Part shown: positions 1 to 18,810 of the stretch, piece by piece
Layout of the letters: each line of letters starts with the position of its first letter
Numbering within the stretch: the first letter of the stretch is position 1
Assembly: GCF_028657905.1 (NCBI RefSeq)
Contig: NZ_CP117780.1
Coordinates: forward strand, 310,001 to 374,000
Direction: 5' to 3'
DNA: 64,000 nt
From: Burkholderia sp. FERM BP-3421
GTDB taxonomy: Bacteria > Pseudomonadota > Gammaproteobacteria > Burkholderiales > Burkholderiaceae
Made by a program: the position numbers and the translations under genes
The notes under the pieces: generated by a model
Database searches by the model: none
What the model saw: the letters and a program-made list of their open reading frames with translations, nothing else
Told to the model about the DNA's origin: nothing

Positions 1-2
1 AT

Positions 3-7239
<7,237 letters not shown>

Positions 7240-7253
<14 letters not shown>

Positions 7254-10200
7254 GTTCGACACGCTGCCGCTCTCGCACGCCCAGCAGCGTCTATGGTTCA
7301 TCGACCGCTACGAAGGCCCGAGCCCGACCTACAACATGCCGCTCGTGCTGCGGCTGCGCGGCGCGCTCGACGCGGCGGCGCTCCACGCCGCGCTGCACGA
7401 CGTGATCGCGCGCCACGAAAGCCTGCGCACGCTGATCGCGGCGGCCGACGACGGCGAGCCGATCCAGCACGTGCTCGACCCGGACGACGCGCGCGCGCGC
7501 TTCATCCATACCGATTCGACCGTCGCCGACGACGTCGAGCGGGAGGCGCGGCTGCACGAGGCGGCCGGGTACTGCTTCGCGCTGGCCGACGACCTGCCGT
7601 TCCGCACGGCGCTGTTGCGCCGCGCCCCCGACGACGCGACGCTGCTGCTGCTGATGCACCATATCGCGAGCGACGGCTATTCGCTGTCGATCCTCGCGCG
7701 CGACCTGGTCGCGGCCTACACCGCGCGCCGCGACGGCCGGGCGCCGGACTGGCAGCCGCTCGAGATCCAATATGGCGACTACGCGCTGTGGCAGCGCGAG
7801 CTGCTCGGCGACGAACGCGACCCGGAGAGCACGGGCGCGCGCCAGCTGGCCTACTGGCGCGACGCGCTGGCCGGCCTGCCGGACTACCTGGAACTGCCGT
7901 TCGACCGGCCCCGTCCGGCCATCGCCCGCTATCGGGGCGGCTACCACGCGTTCCAGATCGACGCCGCCACTCACGCGCGCCTGCTCGCGCTCGCGCGCGA
8001 ACGCGGCGCGACGTTGTCGATGGCGCTGCAGGCCGCGCTCGCGGCGCTGCTGACGCGGCTCGGCGCCGGCGCCGACATCCCGCTCGGCTGCGCGAACGCC
8101 GGCCGCACCGACGACGCGCTGCACGACTTGATCGGCTTCTTCGTGAACGTCTGGGTACTGCGGGTCGACACGGCCGGCCGCCCGGATTTCCTGACGCTGC
8201 TGGAGCAGGTGCGGGAGCGTGCGCTCGCGGCCTATGCGAACCAGGACCTGCCGTTCGAGCGGCTGGTGGACGCGCTCAATCCGACGCGCTCGCGCGCCTA
8301 CCATCCGCTGTTCCAGGTCAACCTGACCTTGCAGAACGCCGGCCGGCCGAGCTTCGCGCTGCCCGGACTGCACGTCGAGCAACGCGAGATCCTGACCGGC
8401 ACCGCGAAGTTCGACCTGTTCTTCGCGCTGACCGAGACCACGCGCGAGGACGGTGCGCCGGACGGCCTGCACGGCGTGATCGAATACGCGGCCGACCTGT
8501 TCGACGCGACGACCCTCGCGCGCATCGCGGCCGGCTTCACGCGCCTGCTCGACGGCGTCGCGCGCGCGCCGGAACGGCCGGTCGCCGACATCGCGCTGCT
8601 CGACGCCGCGGAACGACGCCGCCTGCTGGTCGACTGGAACGCGACCGCGCGCCCCGGCGCGCCGCGCACCCTGATCGACCTGTTCGCGGATCAGGTCGCG
8701 CGCGCGCCGCACGCATGCGCCGCGCGCGTCGGCGACGCCGCCCTCACCTACGCCGAACTCGATGCGCGCGCGAACCGGCTCGCCCATCATCTGCAAGGCT
8801 ACGGCGTCGGCCCCGACACGCTGGTGGGCCTGTGCGTGGAGCGCTCGTTCGACCTGCTCGTCGGCCTCCTGGGCATCCTCAAGGCGGGCGCCGCGTACCT
8901 GCCGCTCGATCCGGACAATCCGCCGGAGCGCCTCGCCTACATGCTCGACGAAACCGCCACCTCGGTGGTGGTCACGCAGCAGGCGCTCGCGAAACGCCTG
9001 CCCGCGCGCACGCGGGCCGCCGTCGCGCTCGACGCCGACATCGCGCTGCGCTGCCAGCCGGCTCACGCGCCCGAGGTCGCCGTCGACCCGGACCACCTGG
9101 CCTACGTGATGTACACGTCCGGCTCCACCGGCAAGCCCAAGGGCATCGCGATCAGCCACCGCAACGTCGCGGAGCTGGCGCTCGACCGCCGCTGGCGCAC
9201 GGGCGACCAGCAGCGCGTGCTGCTGCATTCGCCGCAGGTGTTCGACGCCTCCACCTACGAGATCTGGGTGCCGCTGCTGCACGGCGGCGAGATCGTGATC
9301 GCGCCGCCGGGCCGGGCGGACATCCACGTGCTGTCCGACGTGATCGAACGCCGCGCGGTCACGGCGCTGTTCCTGACGACCGCGCTGTTCCGCCTCCTGG
9401 CCGACGAGCGGCCCGCCTGCTTCGCGCGCGTGCGCACCGTCTGGACGGGCGGCGAGGCCGCCTCGCCCGCCGCCTTCCAGCGCGTGCTCGACCAGTGCCC
9501 CGAGACGGAGGTGGTGCACGTCTACGGCCCGACCGAGACCACGACCTTCGCCGCCTGCTATCCGATGCGCGCGCCGTTCGACGTCGATGCGCGGGTGCCG
9601 ATCGGCGCGCCGATGGACAACACGCGCGTCTACGTGCTGGACGCCGCGCTGCAGCCGGTGCCGGCCTGCGTGCCGGGCGAGCTGTACATCGGCGGGCCCG
9701 GGCTCGCGCGCGGCTACCTGGGGCGGCCCGCGCTGACGGCCGAGCGCTTCGTCGCGCATCCGCACGGCGCGCCGGGCGAGCGCCTCTATCGGACGGGCGA
9801 CCTCGTGCGCTGGCGCAGCGACGGCCAGCTGGACTTCCTCGGCCGCACCGATCATCAGGTCAAGATTCGCGGCCTGCGCATCGAGCTGGGCGAGATCGAG
9901 GCGCGGCTCACGCGCCATCCCCAGGTCGGCCAGGCCGCCGTGATCGCGCGCGAGGACCAGCCGGGCCGCAAGCAGCTGGTCGCCTACGTGGTGCGCGACG
10001 ACCTCGGCGACGCGCCCGACGCGCGCCGCGACGGCGCGCAGCTGAGCGGCTGGCAATCGCTGTACGACACGCTCTACGCGGCCCCGTCGGCGCGCGACGA
10101 CGAGGAGGATTTCCGCGGCTGGAACAGCAGCTACGACAGTCAGCCGATTCCCGTCGAGCAGATGCGCGAGTGGCTTGCCGCGACGGTCCGGCGGATCGAT

Positions 10201-13200
10201 GCGCTGCGCGCGTCGCGCGTGCTCGAGATCGGCGTCGGCTCGGGCCTGCTGATGTGGAAGCTCGCGCCGCGCTGCGAGGCGTACTGGGGCACCGACTTCT
10301 CCGCGCCGACCATCGCCCGGCTCGGCGACACGCTCGCGGGCCACGCGCTGCACTCGCGCGTCACGCTGCGGCACCAGCCGGCCCACGATTTCACGGGGCT
10401 GCCGGCGGGCTATTTCGACACGATCGTCCTCAATTCGATCGTCCAGTATTTCCCGAACGCGGCCTACCTGACCGACGTCATCGAACAGGCGATGCGCCTC
10501 CTCGCGCCGGGCGGCCGGATCTTCCTCGGCGATCTGCGCAATCTGCAGCTGCTGCCCTGCTTCGCGTCCGCCGTCGCGCTTTGCAGGTCGGGACGCGACG
10601 CCGATCCGGCCCGCGTGCGGCAACTCATCGCCCAGTTGCTGCTGAACGAGCGCGAGCTGCTGCTCGACCCGCGCTTCTTCCTGCAGCTGCGCGAGCGTTT
10701 CGAGGAGCCGGTCGGCATCGACATCCAGTTCAAGCGGGGCGCGCATCACAACGAGCTGTCGCGCTACCGGTACGAGGTCGTGCTGCACAAGCGGCCGGCG
10801 CAGCCGTTGTCGCTCGCGGACGCCCCGACGCTCGCCTGGGGCCCCGGACTGGCCGACGCCGACGCGCTCGACGGCCGCCTGCGCGCGGACCGTCCGCGCC
10901 TGCTGCGGGTGAGCGGCATCCCGAACCGCCGCGTGCTGGGCGAACTCGACGCGATGCGCGCGCTGCGCGACGGCGCGCTCGCCGATCCGCATCCCGGGAC
11001 GGACGCCGACGCCGCAGCCCAGATCGGGCTCGATCCGGAAACCGCCTGCCGGCTCGGCGAGGCGCTCGGCTATGTCGCGATCCCCACCTGGTCGACCCAG
11101 ACGGACGGCAGCGATTTCGACCTGCTGCTGATCGCGCCGACCGCGCTGGACGGCGCGATCCCCATCGGCCACTACCGGGCGACGGGCCCCGCCCACGCGC
11201 GCCTGTCGACGTTCAGCAACCACCCGGACGTCAACGGCGATGCGCGCGCGTTCATCCAGGAACTGAAGCGCCATCTGGCCGAGACGCTGCCGGACCACAT
11301 GCTGCCCGCGTCGATCGTGCTGCTGGAGCGCCTGCCGCTCACGCCCAACGGCAAGCTGGACCGCAAGGCGCTGCCCGCGCCGAACTTCGGCGCGTCGACG
11401 GATCGCGCGCCGCGCACCGAGGCGGAAAGCGCGCTCGCCGACCTGTTCTGCGACGTGCTCGGCCTCGAGCAGGTCGGCGTGCACGACAGCTTTTTCGATC
11501 TGGGCGGCGATTCGATCCTCGCCATCCAGCTCAAGTCGCGCGCGCAGGCGCGCGGCTTCGTCTTCGACGTCTCGCACCTGTTCGACCACCAGAGCGTCGC
11601 GGCGCTCGCCCGGATCGCCGCCGGCGCGACGGGCGCGGCCGCGGACCGCGTCGAGCGCTTCGCGCTGATCTCGGACGAGGACCGGCGCAAGTTGCCGGAC
11701 GACATCGAGGACGCCTATCCGCTGAGCCAGCTGCAGGCGGGCATGATCTTCCACAGCGACTACGAGGCGGGCTCGACGCTGTACCACGAGGTGTTTCCGG
11801 CGCGGATTCCGCTGCGCTTCTCGCGGCCGGCGCTCGAACACTCGCTGGGCGCGCTGTGCCGCCGCCACGAGATGCTGCGCACGCGCTTCGATCTCGACGC
11901 CTACAGCGCGCCGCTGCAACTCGTGCAGCAAAGCGCCGTCATTCCGCTCGCGGTGCAGGACCTGCGCGGCATGCCGCCCGACGCCCAGGCCGCCCGGCTC
12001 GACGACTGGCTGCGCGCAGCGGCCGGCCGCGCGATCGACAAGACCGCCGCGCCGCTCCTCGCGGCGCAGGTGCACTGGCTGTCCGACGCGCAGTTCTGTC
12101 TCACGCTCGACTTCCATCACGCGATCCTCGATGGCTGGAGCCACGCGAACCTCGTCACCGAACTGTTGCAGCGCTACCAGGCCGAACTGGACGGCGAGCG
12201 GCTCGACAGCGCGCCGCTCGCGGCCCACTACCGCGACTACATCGCGCTCGAACGCGCGGCGCTCGCGTCCGCGCCGAGCCGCGCGTTCTGGCTCGATCAT
12301 CTGCGCGATTTCCAGGGCCGCGAGCCGCAGGGCCGCGCGGACGGCAGCCGACCCTCGGCCTCGGCCTCGCCCTCGGCCGCGCCCGCCGGCTCCGTGGAAA
12401 CGCAGGTGCCCATCACGATCGCGCGCGGCACGGCCGACGGACTGAACCGGCTCGCCCGCCACGCGAAGACCACGCTCAAGTCGGTGCTGCTGACGGCCCA
12501 CCTGGCCGCGCTGAGCGTGCTGACGGGCGGCGTCGACGTCGCGACGGCGCTGGTGACGAACGGCCGGCCGGAGGCCGCCGACGGCGACCGGCAGATCGGG
12601 CTGTTCCTGAACTCCGTGCCGCTGCGGCTGCGCGTCGACGCGCCGAGCTGGGCCGCGCTGCTCGAACGCGTCGTCGACGCCGAGCGCGCGCTGTTTCCGC
12701 ACCGGCACTACCCGCTCCCGAGCATCCTGCGCGACGCGGACGACCCGGCGTGCCTGAAGGTGCTGTTCAACTACACGCACTTCCATGCGTACGAGGCGCT
12801 CGGGGAGCTGGCCGCCCACGCGCGCGACAACCTCGGCGCGGCGGGCGACACGAGCTTCAGCCTCGGCGTCGATTTCCAGCCCGACGGCGCCGATCTGCAC
12901 GGCCAGATCACCGGCCATCAGGCGGCCTACTCGCGCGCGACGCTCGAACGCTACGCGCGCTGCTACGGCGAGGTCCTGCGCGTGCTCGCGCAGGACGCCG
13001 ATGCGCCCGTGCGGCTCCCCGACCTGCTCACGGCCGACGAACAGCACACGGTGCTGCGCGACTGGAACGCCACCGCGCACGCGGTGCCGGACACGCTGCT
13101 GCACGCGTCGTTCGCGCGGCAGGCGGCGCGCACGCCCGAGGCGGTCGCGCTCGTGCATCGCGAGCGCCGGCTCGACTACGCCGAACTCGACGCGCGCGCC

Positions 13201-15678
13201 AACCGCCTCGCGCACGTGCTGCTCGCGCAGGGCGTGGAACCGGAGCAACGAGTCGCGCTCGCGCTGCCGCGCTCGGACGACATGATCGTGGCCGAACTGG
13301 CCGTCCTGAAGGCGGGCGCGGCGTTCCTGCCGCTCGACGTCGACTATCCGGCGCGCCGCCTCGCGGACCTCGTCGACGACGCGCGTCCCGTGCTGCTCGT
13401 CACGCTCGCCGAACTGGGCGGCCGCCTGCCGGCCGGCGTCCCGCAGCTCGCGCTCGACGCCCCCGCCACCGCGGCGCAATGGCGCGCGGCCCCGCCCGAC
13501 GCGCCGCTGTCCGCCGTGCGCGTGCGCCCGGAACAGCTCGCCTACGTGATCTACACGTCGGGTTCGACCGGCAAGCCGAAGGGCGTGATGATCCCGCATG
13601 CGGCGATCGGCCACCTGTTCCACCACAATCGCGACGCGTTCTTCGAGGCGGAGCGGATCGCGGCGGGCGCGACGCGGCTGCGCTTCGCGCTGACCGCGCC
13701 GTTCGCGTTCGACACGTCGATCGAAAGCCTGCTGTGGCTCGCCGCGGGCCACGAGGTCCACGTCGTCGACGACGCGCTGCGCCGCGACGGCGAGGCGCTC
13801 GCCCGCTACGTGCAGGACGAGCGGATCCACTGCGTCGACCTGACGCCCAGCTACTTCGAGCAGTTGCTCGACAACGGCCTGCTGCATCCGGACAGCCCCT
13901 ATCCGACCAACGTCATGCTCGGCGGCGAGGCGATCGGCGCCGCGCAGTGGCGCGCGCTGCAGCGCTTCGAACGCATTCGCGGCTACAACTTCTACGGCCC
14001 GACCGAGACCACGATCGACGCCTGCTTCGCCGCGATCGCGGGCGACGGCCCGCCGTCGATCGGCCGGCCGCTCTGGAACACGCACGCCTACGTGCTCGAC
14101 GCGCGGCTGCGGCCGGTCCTGCCCGGCGTCGTCGGCGAACTGTATCTCGCCGGCCCCGGGCTCGCGCGCGGCTATCTCGCGCACGCGGGCCTGAGCGCCG
14201 CGCGCTTCGTCGCCAACCCGTTCGAGCCCGGCGCGCGCATGTACCGCACGGGCGACCTCGTCCGCTGGCGCGACGACGGCCGGCTCGACTACGTCGGCCG
14301 CACCGACGCCCAGGTCAAGATCCGCGGCTTCCGCATCGAGCTCGACGACGTCGAGACCGTGCTCGCCGCGCTGCCCGGCGTCGCGCAGGCGCGCGTGAAC
14401 GTGCACGAGACGGAGGGCGGCCATCGCTCGCTCGTCGGCTACGTGGTCGGCGCGCGCGCCGAGGCCGCGCTCGACGCCGCCGCGCTGCGCCGCGCGGCGG
14501 CCGAGCGGCTGCCCGACTACATGGTGCCGGCCGCGTTCGTCGTGCTCGACGCCATCCCGCTCACGCCCAACGGCAAGCTGGACCGGCGCGCGCTGCCCGC
14601 GCCCGGGCGCGCGGCGGTGGGCCGCGCGCCGGGCACGCCGCGCGAGACCGTGCTCGCCGGCTTGTTCGCCGAAGTGCTGGGCCTGGACCACCTCGGCGTC
14701 GACGACAATTTCTTCGATCTCGGCGGCGATTCGCTGCGCGCCGTCCGGCTGGCCGGCCGGATCCGCGCGACGCTCAACACCGGCGTACCGATCCGCGCGC
14801 TGTACGAAGCGCCGACGGCGGCGGGCCTCGCCCGCCGGCTCGACCACGCCGCCGACGCGGGCCCGCTGCCGCCGCTCCTGCCGCTGCGCGTCACCGGCGC
14901 GCGCGCGCCGCTGTTCTGCCTGCCGCCCGCGAGCAGCCTGTCGTGGTGCTATGCGGGCCTCGTGCGCCACCTCGACGCGCACTGCCCGGTCTACGGGCTT
15001 CAGATGCCCGTCGAGCCCTCGCCGGACAGCGCGCCGCCGACGCTCGACGCGGTGGTCGAGCACCACCTCGCCGCGCTGCGCCGCGTGCAACCGGACGGCC
15101 CCTATCGGCTGCTCGGCTGGTCGATCGGCGGCCTGATCGCGCACGCGCTCGCCACGCGCCTGCAGGCGCTCGGCGCGACGGTCTCATTGCTCGCGCTGAT
15201 CGACGCGTATCCGCACGCGGGGGCCGCGGCCGATCCGTCGTCCGCGCCGGCGCGCGAACAGGCGGCGCTCGCGCACGTGCTGGCCGGCTTCGGCATCGAC
15301 GCGCCCGTCTGGCCCGCGGCCGCGAATCGCGAGCAGATGCTGGCGGCGCTGGTCGAGCGCGGCGCGTTGTCGGTCAACGACACGCGCACCGTCGCGGCGA
15401 TGCTGGCCGCGTTCGCGCACAGCGACGCGCTCGCCGACGCTTTCGCCCCGACGCCGTTCGACGGCGACCTGGTGTTCTTCCGCGCCGGCCAGCTGGCCGA
15501 GGGGCTGCCGGTGTTGTCGGCGCGCGCATGGGCGCCCTACGTGACGGGCGCGTTCGAGGTGCACGACCTGCCGACACATCACTTCGATATGCTGGCCGAA
15601 CCGTTCCGCGCGTCGATCGCGCGAGTCCTGAACCCGCGCCTGCGCGCCCATGCCGAGCCGGGCGCGCGCCTGCCCTGA
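7240..15678 (+). CDS. Nonribosomal peptide synthetase, C-A(MT)-T-C-A-T-TE
   Basis: This is the terminal synthetase, 2812 residues. Order: C (about 5-450, HHIASDG from 140), A (from about 475, core code read as DAYFWGVTFK), a SAM methyltransferase inserted before the A-domain end (VLEIGVGSGLL at 994-1004), A10 motif NGKLDRKALP near 1370, T (Ser1425), C (HHAILDG from 1626), A (about 1960-2455), T (Ser2498), and a type I thioesterase (GWSIGG, Ser2628). The insertion site and the WNSSY and YWGTDFS motifs are those of NRPS N-methyltransferases, so an N-methylated residue is expected. The last A domain reads about DTEDMGFIDK; its acidic pocket suggests a basic residue, but this is tentative. The thioesterase makes this the release module. 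The ATG lies inside the end of the preceding NRPS gene. Confidence 0.96.
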
Positions 15679-15684
15679 AACCAC

Positions 15685-15715
15685 GCGGCGGCCGCCCGGC
15701 GTGCGCGGCCGCCGC
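15685..15715 (+). terminator. Strong hairpin between NRPS and hydroxylase genes
   Basis: Perfect 11-bp stem GCGGCGGCCGC (15685-15695) and GCGGCCGCCGC (15705-15715) with a 9-nt loop, 7 nt after the NRPS stop. No T-tract follows, so it is more likely an attenuator or mRNA 3'-end stabiliser inside the operon than a full terminator. Confidence 0.55.
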
Positions 15716-15744
15716 GCCACTTTATCCACGACCTCCGAGGATCC

Positions 15745-17352
15745 ATGAACGCAACTGATCTGGCCGCGCCCGTTTTTCTCGACAGCGACACCAAAATCGA
15801 GCCGCTCGTGTTTCGCTGGTACGCCTGGGGCCACCTTGTCTCGCCGGTGCAGCAGGCGCTCAATCTCGCGTTCCGGCAGCTGCCGGCGCTCAAGTCCTTC
15901 ATCGCGAACCCCGGCGTGCACGAGGCGGCCTCGCGCAATCCCAAGATGCTGGGCGGCGCGTTCCTCGAACTGACCCAGCGCGACGTCGCGAGCGTGCGCG
16001 CGCTGCTGCAGGACATCCTGGAACGCGGCGCGAACCTGCTCGGCTTCGCGCAGGACCTGCTCGATCTCGATCGCCGGCTGCAGAAGCACGAAAGCGGCTT
16101 CAGCCTCGACCACCTGTACGCCGACCTGCCCGCCTCGCTGGCCGGGCTCGTCGAAGCCGGCTACGACCTGAACAACCATCCGTCGCTGCGCATCGTCGAG
16201 GATCTCGTCTACCTCGACGGGCCGGCCCACGCCGACGCGCAGGAAATCGCCTTCAGCCGCACGCGCGACGAGGCGCGCAACTTCTTCATCAACACGCCGC
16301 GCCTCGACACCGAACAGCGCTTCGTGATCCCCGCGCCGTTCGCCGATACGCGCTTCGACCTGCTGTCGGAAAGCCGGATCGCGCCGGTGCCGTTCGAGAC
16401 GATCGCCGAGGCGCTCGGCGTCGCGGACCCCGCGGCCCGCACGCGCCTGCGCAGCTACTTCAGCGCGACGCCGCCGCGCCGCGACGCCCCCGAATACACG
16501 GAGGACGCGGTGCGGGTGCGATACTTCGGCCACGCGTGCGTGCTGGTGCAGAGCGCGGACGTCAGCGTGCTGATCGATCCGTTCGTGACCTGGGACCACG
16601 ACGACGCGAACGCGCGCCTGACCTTCCACGACCTGCCCGACCATATCGACTACGTGTTCCTCACGCACAACCACCAGGACCACTTCAGCGTGGAGGCGCT
16701 GCTGCAGCTGCGCAACCGGATCGGCGCCGTCCTCGTGCCGCGCAACAACGTCAACAATCTCGCCGACCCGTCGATGAAGCTCGCGCTGCGCGCGATCGGC
16801 CATCACCGGGTGCGGGTGATGGACCCGCTCGAACGGATCGAACTGCCGGGCGGCTGGCTCACGAGCCTGCCTTTCTACGGCGAGCACGCCGACCTCAGCA
16901 TCGCGAGCAAGCACGGCATGTGCCTCGACCTGAAAGGACGCCGGATGCTGTTCCTCGCCGACTCCGACTGCAAGGACCGGATCCTGTATCGCCGGATCGC
17001 GCGCCATGTCGGTCAGATCGACCGGCTGTTCATCGGCATGGAATGCGACGGCGCGCCGCTGACCTGGCTGTACGGCCCGTACCTCAGCACGCCGATCAAC
17101 CGCAAGGACGACGACTCGCGCCGCCTGTCCGGCTCCGACTGCGAACACGCGTGGTCGATCGTCGAGGAGTTCGGCTGCCGGCACGCGTATGTCTACGCGA
17201 TGGGGCAGGAGCCGTGGCTGCGCTTCGTCGCGGGCCTGGAGTACACGCCCGAGAGCAAACAGATCGTCGAGTCCGACCGCTTCGTGGCACGATGCCGGGA
17301 CGCGGGGCTCGAAGCCGAGCGCCTGCATGGCTGCCAGACTTTCGTTTTCTGA
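15745..17352 (+). CDS. CmlA-like diiron NRPS-tethered beta-hydroxylase (metallo-beta-lactamase fold)
   Basis: The protein has 535 residues: an N-terminal domain of about 245 residues, then a metallo-beta-lactamase fold with H308-x-H310-x-D312-H313. Length and architecture match CmlA, the chloramphenicol-pathway oxygenase that beta-hydroxylates a carrier-bound amino acid with a dinuclear iron centre. As I recall the CmlA ligands (H305, H307, D309, H310, E377, D403), each has a counterpart here shifted by exactly three (H308, H310, D312, H313, E380 in YGEH, D406 in LADSD). The Glu replaces a His usual in hydrolases, which argues for an oxygenase. I could not place the seventh ligand. A GAGGA ribosome site precedes the ATG. 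It lies 66 bp after the NRPS and 15 bp before the exporter, so it probably hydroxylates a T-domain-bound residue of this peptide. A generic MBL hydrolase is the alternative. Confidence 0.82.
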   Translation: MNATDLAAPVFLDSDTKIEPLVFRWYAWGHLVSPVQQALNLAFRQLPALKSFIANPGVHEAASRNPKMLGGAFLELTQRDVASVRALLQDILERGANLLGFAQDLLDLDRRLQKHESGFSLDHLYADLPASLAGLVEAGYDLNNHPSLRIVEDLVYLDGPAHADAQEIAFSRTRDEARNFFINTPRLDTEQRFVIPAPFADTRFDLLSESRIAPVPFETIAEALGVADPAARTRLRSYFSATPPRRDAPEYTEDAVRVRYFGHACVLVQSADVSVLIDPFVTWDHDDANARLTFHDLPDHIDYVFLTHNHQDHFSVEALLQLRNRIGAVLVPRNNVNNLADPSMKLALRAIGHHRVRVMDPLERIELPGGWLTSLPFYGEHADLSIASKHGMCLDLKGRRMLFLADSDCKDRILYRRIARHVGQIDRLFIGMECDGAPLTWLYGPYLSTPINRKDDDSRRLSGSDCEHAWSIVEEFGCRHAYVYAMGQEPWLRFVAGLEYTPESKQIVESDRFVARCRDAGLEAERLHGCQTFVF

Positions 17353-17367
17353 CCGGGGAGTACCTGC

Positions 17368-18651
17368 ATGGAATCCAACCCGCTCGAGGTCGCGCAGGAC
17401 GCGACCGCCGCCGCACCCGACCACTCGATCAAGGCCCTGCTGAAACGCACCCGCTTTCGCAACGTCTGGCTCGCCAGCGCGATGTCGCAGTTCGGCGATA
17501 CCTGCTTCATGGTCACCCTGCCCTGGCTCCTGCTGCAGATGAACCATTCGGGCGTGGTCCTCGGGTCGGTGCTGACGACGCTGGCGGTGCCGCGCGCCGC
17601 GCTCCTGCTGGTGGGCGGCGCGTTCAGCGACCGCTACTCCGCGCGCAGCGTGCTGCTGGTTGCGAGCCTCGTCCAGCTCGCGTGCGTGGCGACGCTCGCC
17701 GTGCTGACCGTGCGGCACGCGTTGCCGCTGCCGGCGCTCTACGCGCTCGTGTTCTGCTTCGGCATGGCCGATGCGTTCGGGTCGCCGGCCATCCGGGTCC
17801 TGTTGCCCGAACTGGTGGAGCGCGAGCAGATCCCGGCCGCCAACGCGCTCACGCAATCCACGGCACAGGTCAGCATGCTCGGCGGGGCGGCGTTCATCGG
17901 CGTCGCGCTCGATCGCTGGGGCGCCGCGCCGACGCTCGGCGTGGTGGCCGCGAGCTTCGCCTGCCTCGCCCCGGTGCTGTGGCGGCTGCCCGCCACGGGG
18001 GGCCGGCCCGTGCAGGAGCGCGGCCTCGCCCGCGCGATCGTCGACGGCCTGCGGTATGTGCAACGGGAAACCTCGTTGCGCTTGCTGATCATCGCCATCA
18101 CCTGCGTGAATTTCAGCGCCGCCGGGGCAACCCAGATCGGGCTGGTCACGCTGGCGCACCAGCGTTTCGGCTCATCCACCGACTATGGCATGCTGCTCGT
18201 GGCGGCCGGCCTGGGATCGTTCGTCGGCATGATCGGCGCCGGCGTGAGCCGGCGCGTGGTGAACATGCGCGAAACCGTGTTCGCGGCCTGCCTTGCGCTC
18301 GGGACGGCGCTGGCGGTGCTGGCGATCCGCCTGCCGTTCTGGCCGGTGCTCGCGGTCACGTTCATGCTCGGCGTGACGGGCGGCTATATCAACGTGCGGG
18401 CCTTGTCGTGGCTGCAGGCGGTGGTGAGGAAGGACATGCTGGGCCGCGTGATGAGCGTGCTCGCATTCGCCTCCACCGGGGTCGCGCCGCTGTCGCTCGC
18501 GGTGGGCGGCTGGCTCGCGCAGACGCGTCTCGACGCGCTGTTCGCCGGCAGCGGCGCGCTGGTCCTGCTGGTGGCGGTATGCATCGGACTGTCGAAGCGG
18601 GCGAGCTGGGCGCCGCGCGCCGAACCGTCGGAGGACGCGAGCGAGGCATGA
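17368..18651 (+). CDS. MFS transporter, probable peptide exporter
   Basis: The 427-residue protein has the many hydrophobic helices of a major facilitator. After a charged N-terminus of about 30 residues it has the FRNVWLASAMSQFGDTCFMVTLPWLLLQ-type first helix seen in MFS drug and siderophore exporters, and FSDRYSARSV in the first cytoplasmic loop. It starts 15 bp after the hydroxylase gene behind GGGGAG, the last gene of the NRP transcription unit. Export of the finished peptide and self-protection are the likely roles, inferred from position. The C-terminus is acidic and cytoplasmic. Confidence 0.88.
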   Translation: MESNPLEVAQDATAAAPDHSIKALLKRTRFRNVWLASAMSQFGDTCFMVTLPWLLLQMNHSGVVLGSVLTTLAVPRAALLLVGGAFSDRYSARSVLLVASLVQLACVATLAVLTVRHALPLPALYALVFCFGMADAFGSPAIRVLLPELVEREQIPAANALTQSTAQVSMLGGAAFIGVALDRWGAAPTLGVVAASFACLAPVLWRLPATGGRPVQERGLARAIVDGLRYVQRETSLRLLIIAITCVNFSAAGATQIGLVTLAHQRFGSSTDYGMLLVAAGLGSFVGMIGAGVSRRVVNMRETVFAACLALGTALAVLAIRLPFWPVLAVTFMLGVTGGYINVRALSWLQAVVRKDMLGRVMSVLAFASTGVAPLSLAVGGWLAQTRLDALFAGSGALVLLVAVCIGLSKRASWAPRAEPSEDASEA

Positions 18652-18719
18652 CGGGCGCGCGCCCGGCCGCGTCGGCATCGCCGCGACGCCCGGCGACGCA
18701 CGCCGTCAGCGTTCGACCC

Positions 18720-18739
18720 GTGCCGGCTGCGGCCGGCAC
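18720..18739. terminator. Hairpin between convergent genes
   Basis: GTGCCGGC (18720-18727), a 4-nt loop, then GCCGGCAC (18732-18739): an 8-bp GC stem between the ends of the exporter (+) and the c-di-GMP gene (-). A second GC palindrome follows at about 18762-18778. There is no T-tract. It may end transcription from both sides. Confidence 0.5.
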
Positions 18740-18810
18740 GCCGGGGTTCCGTCCTCCGCGCCCCGGGTGGCGCCCGGGCACCGCAACCATCGACGGTGCA
18801 GCGCTTCCCG

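Noticed and set aside
7291..15758. Very long open frames in other phases across the second NRPS
   Set aside because: Composition is that of frame-shifted NRPS sequence (Arg/Ala-rich, no motifs); the phase at 7240 holds all NRPS motifs.
15745..17352. Beta-lactamase or lactonase function for the MBL-fold protein
   Set aside because: N-terminal domain, Glu ligand at 380 and place in an NRP operon point to a CmlA-type oxygenase.
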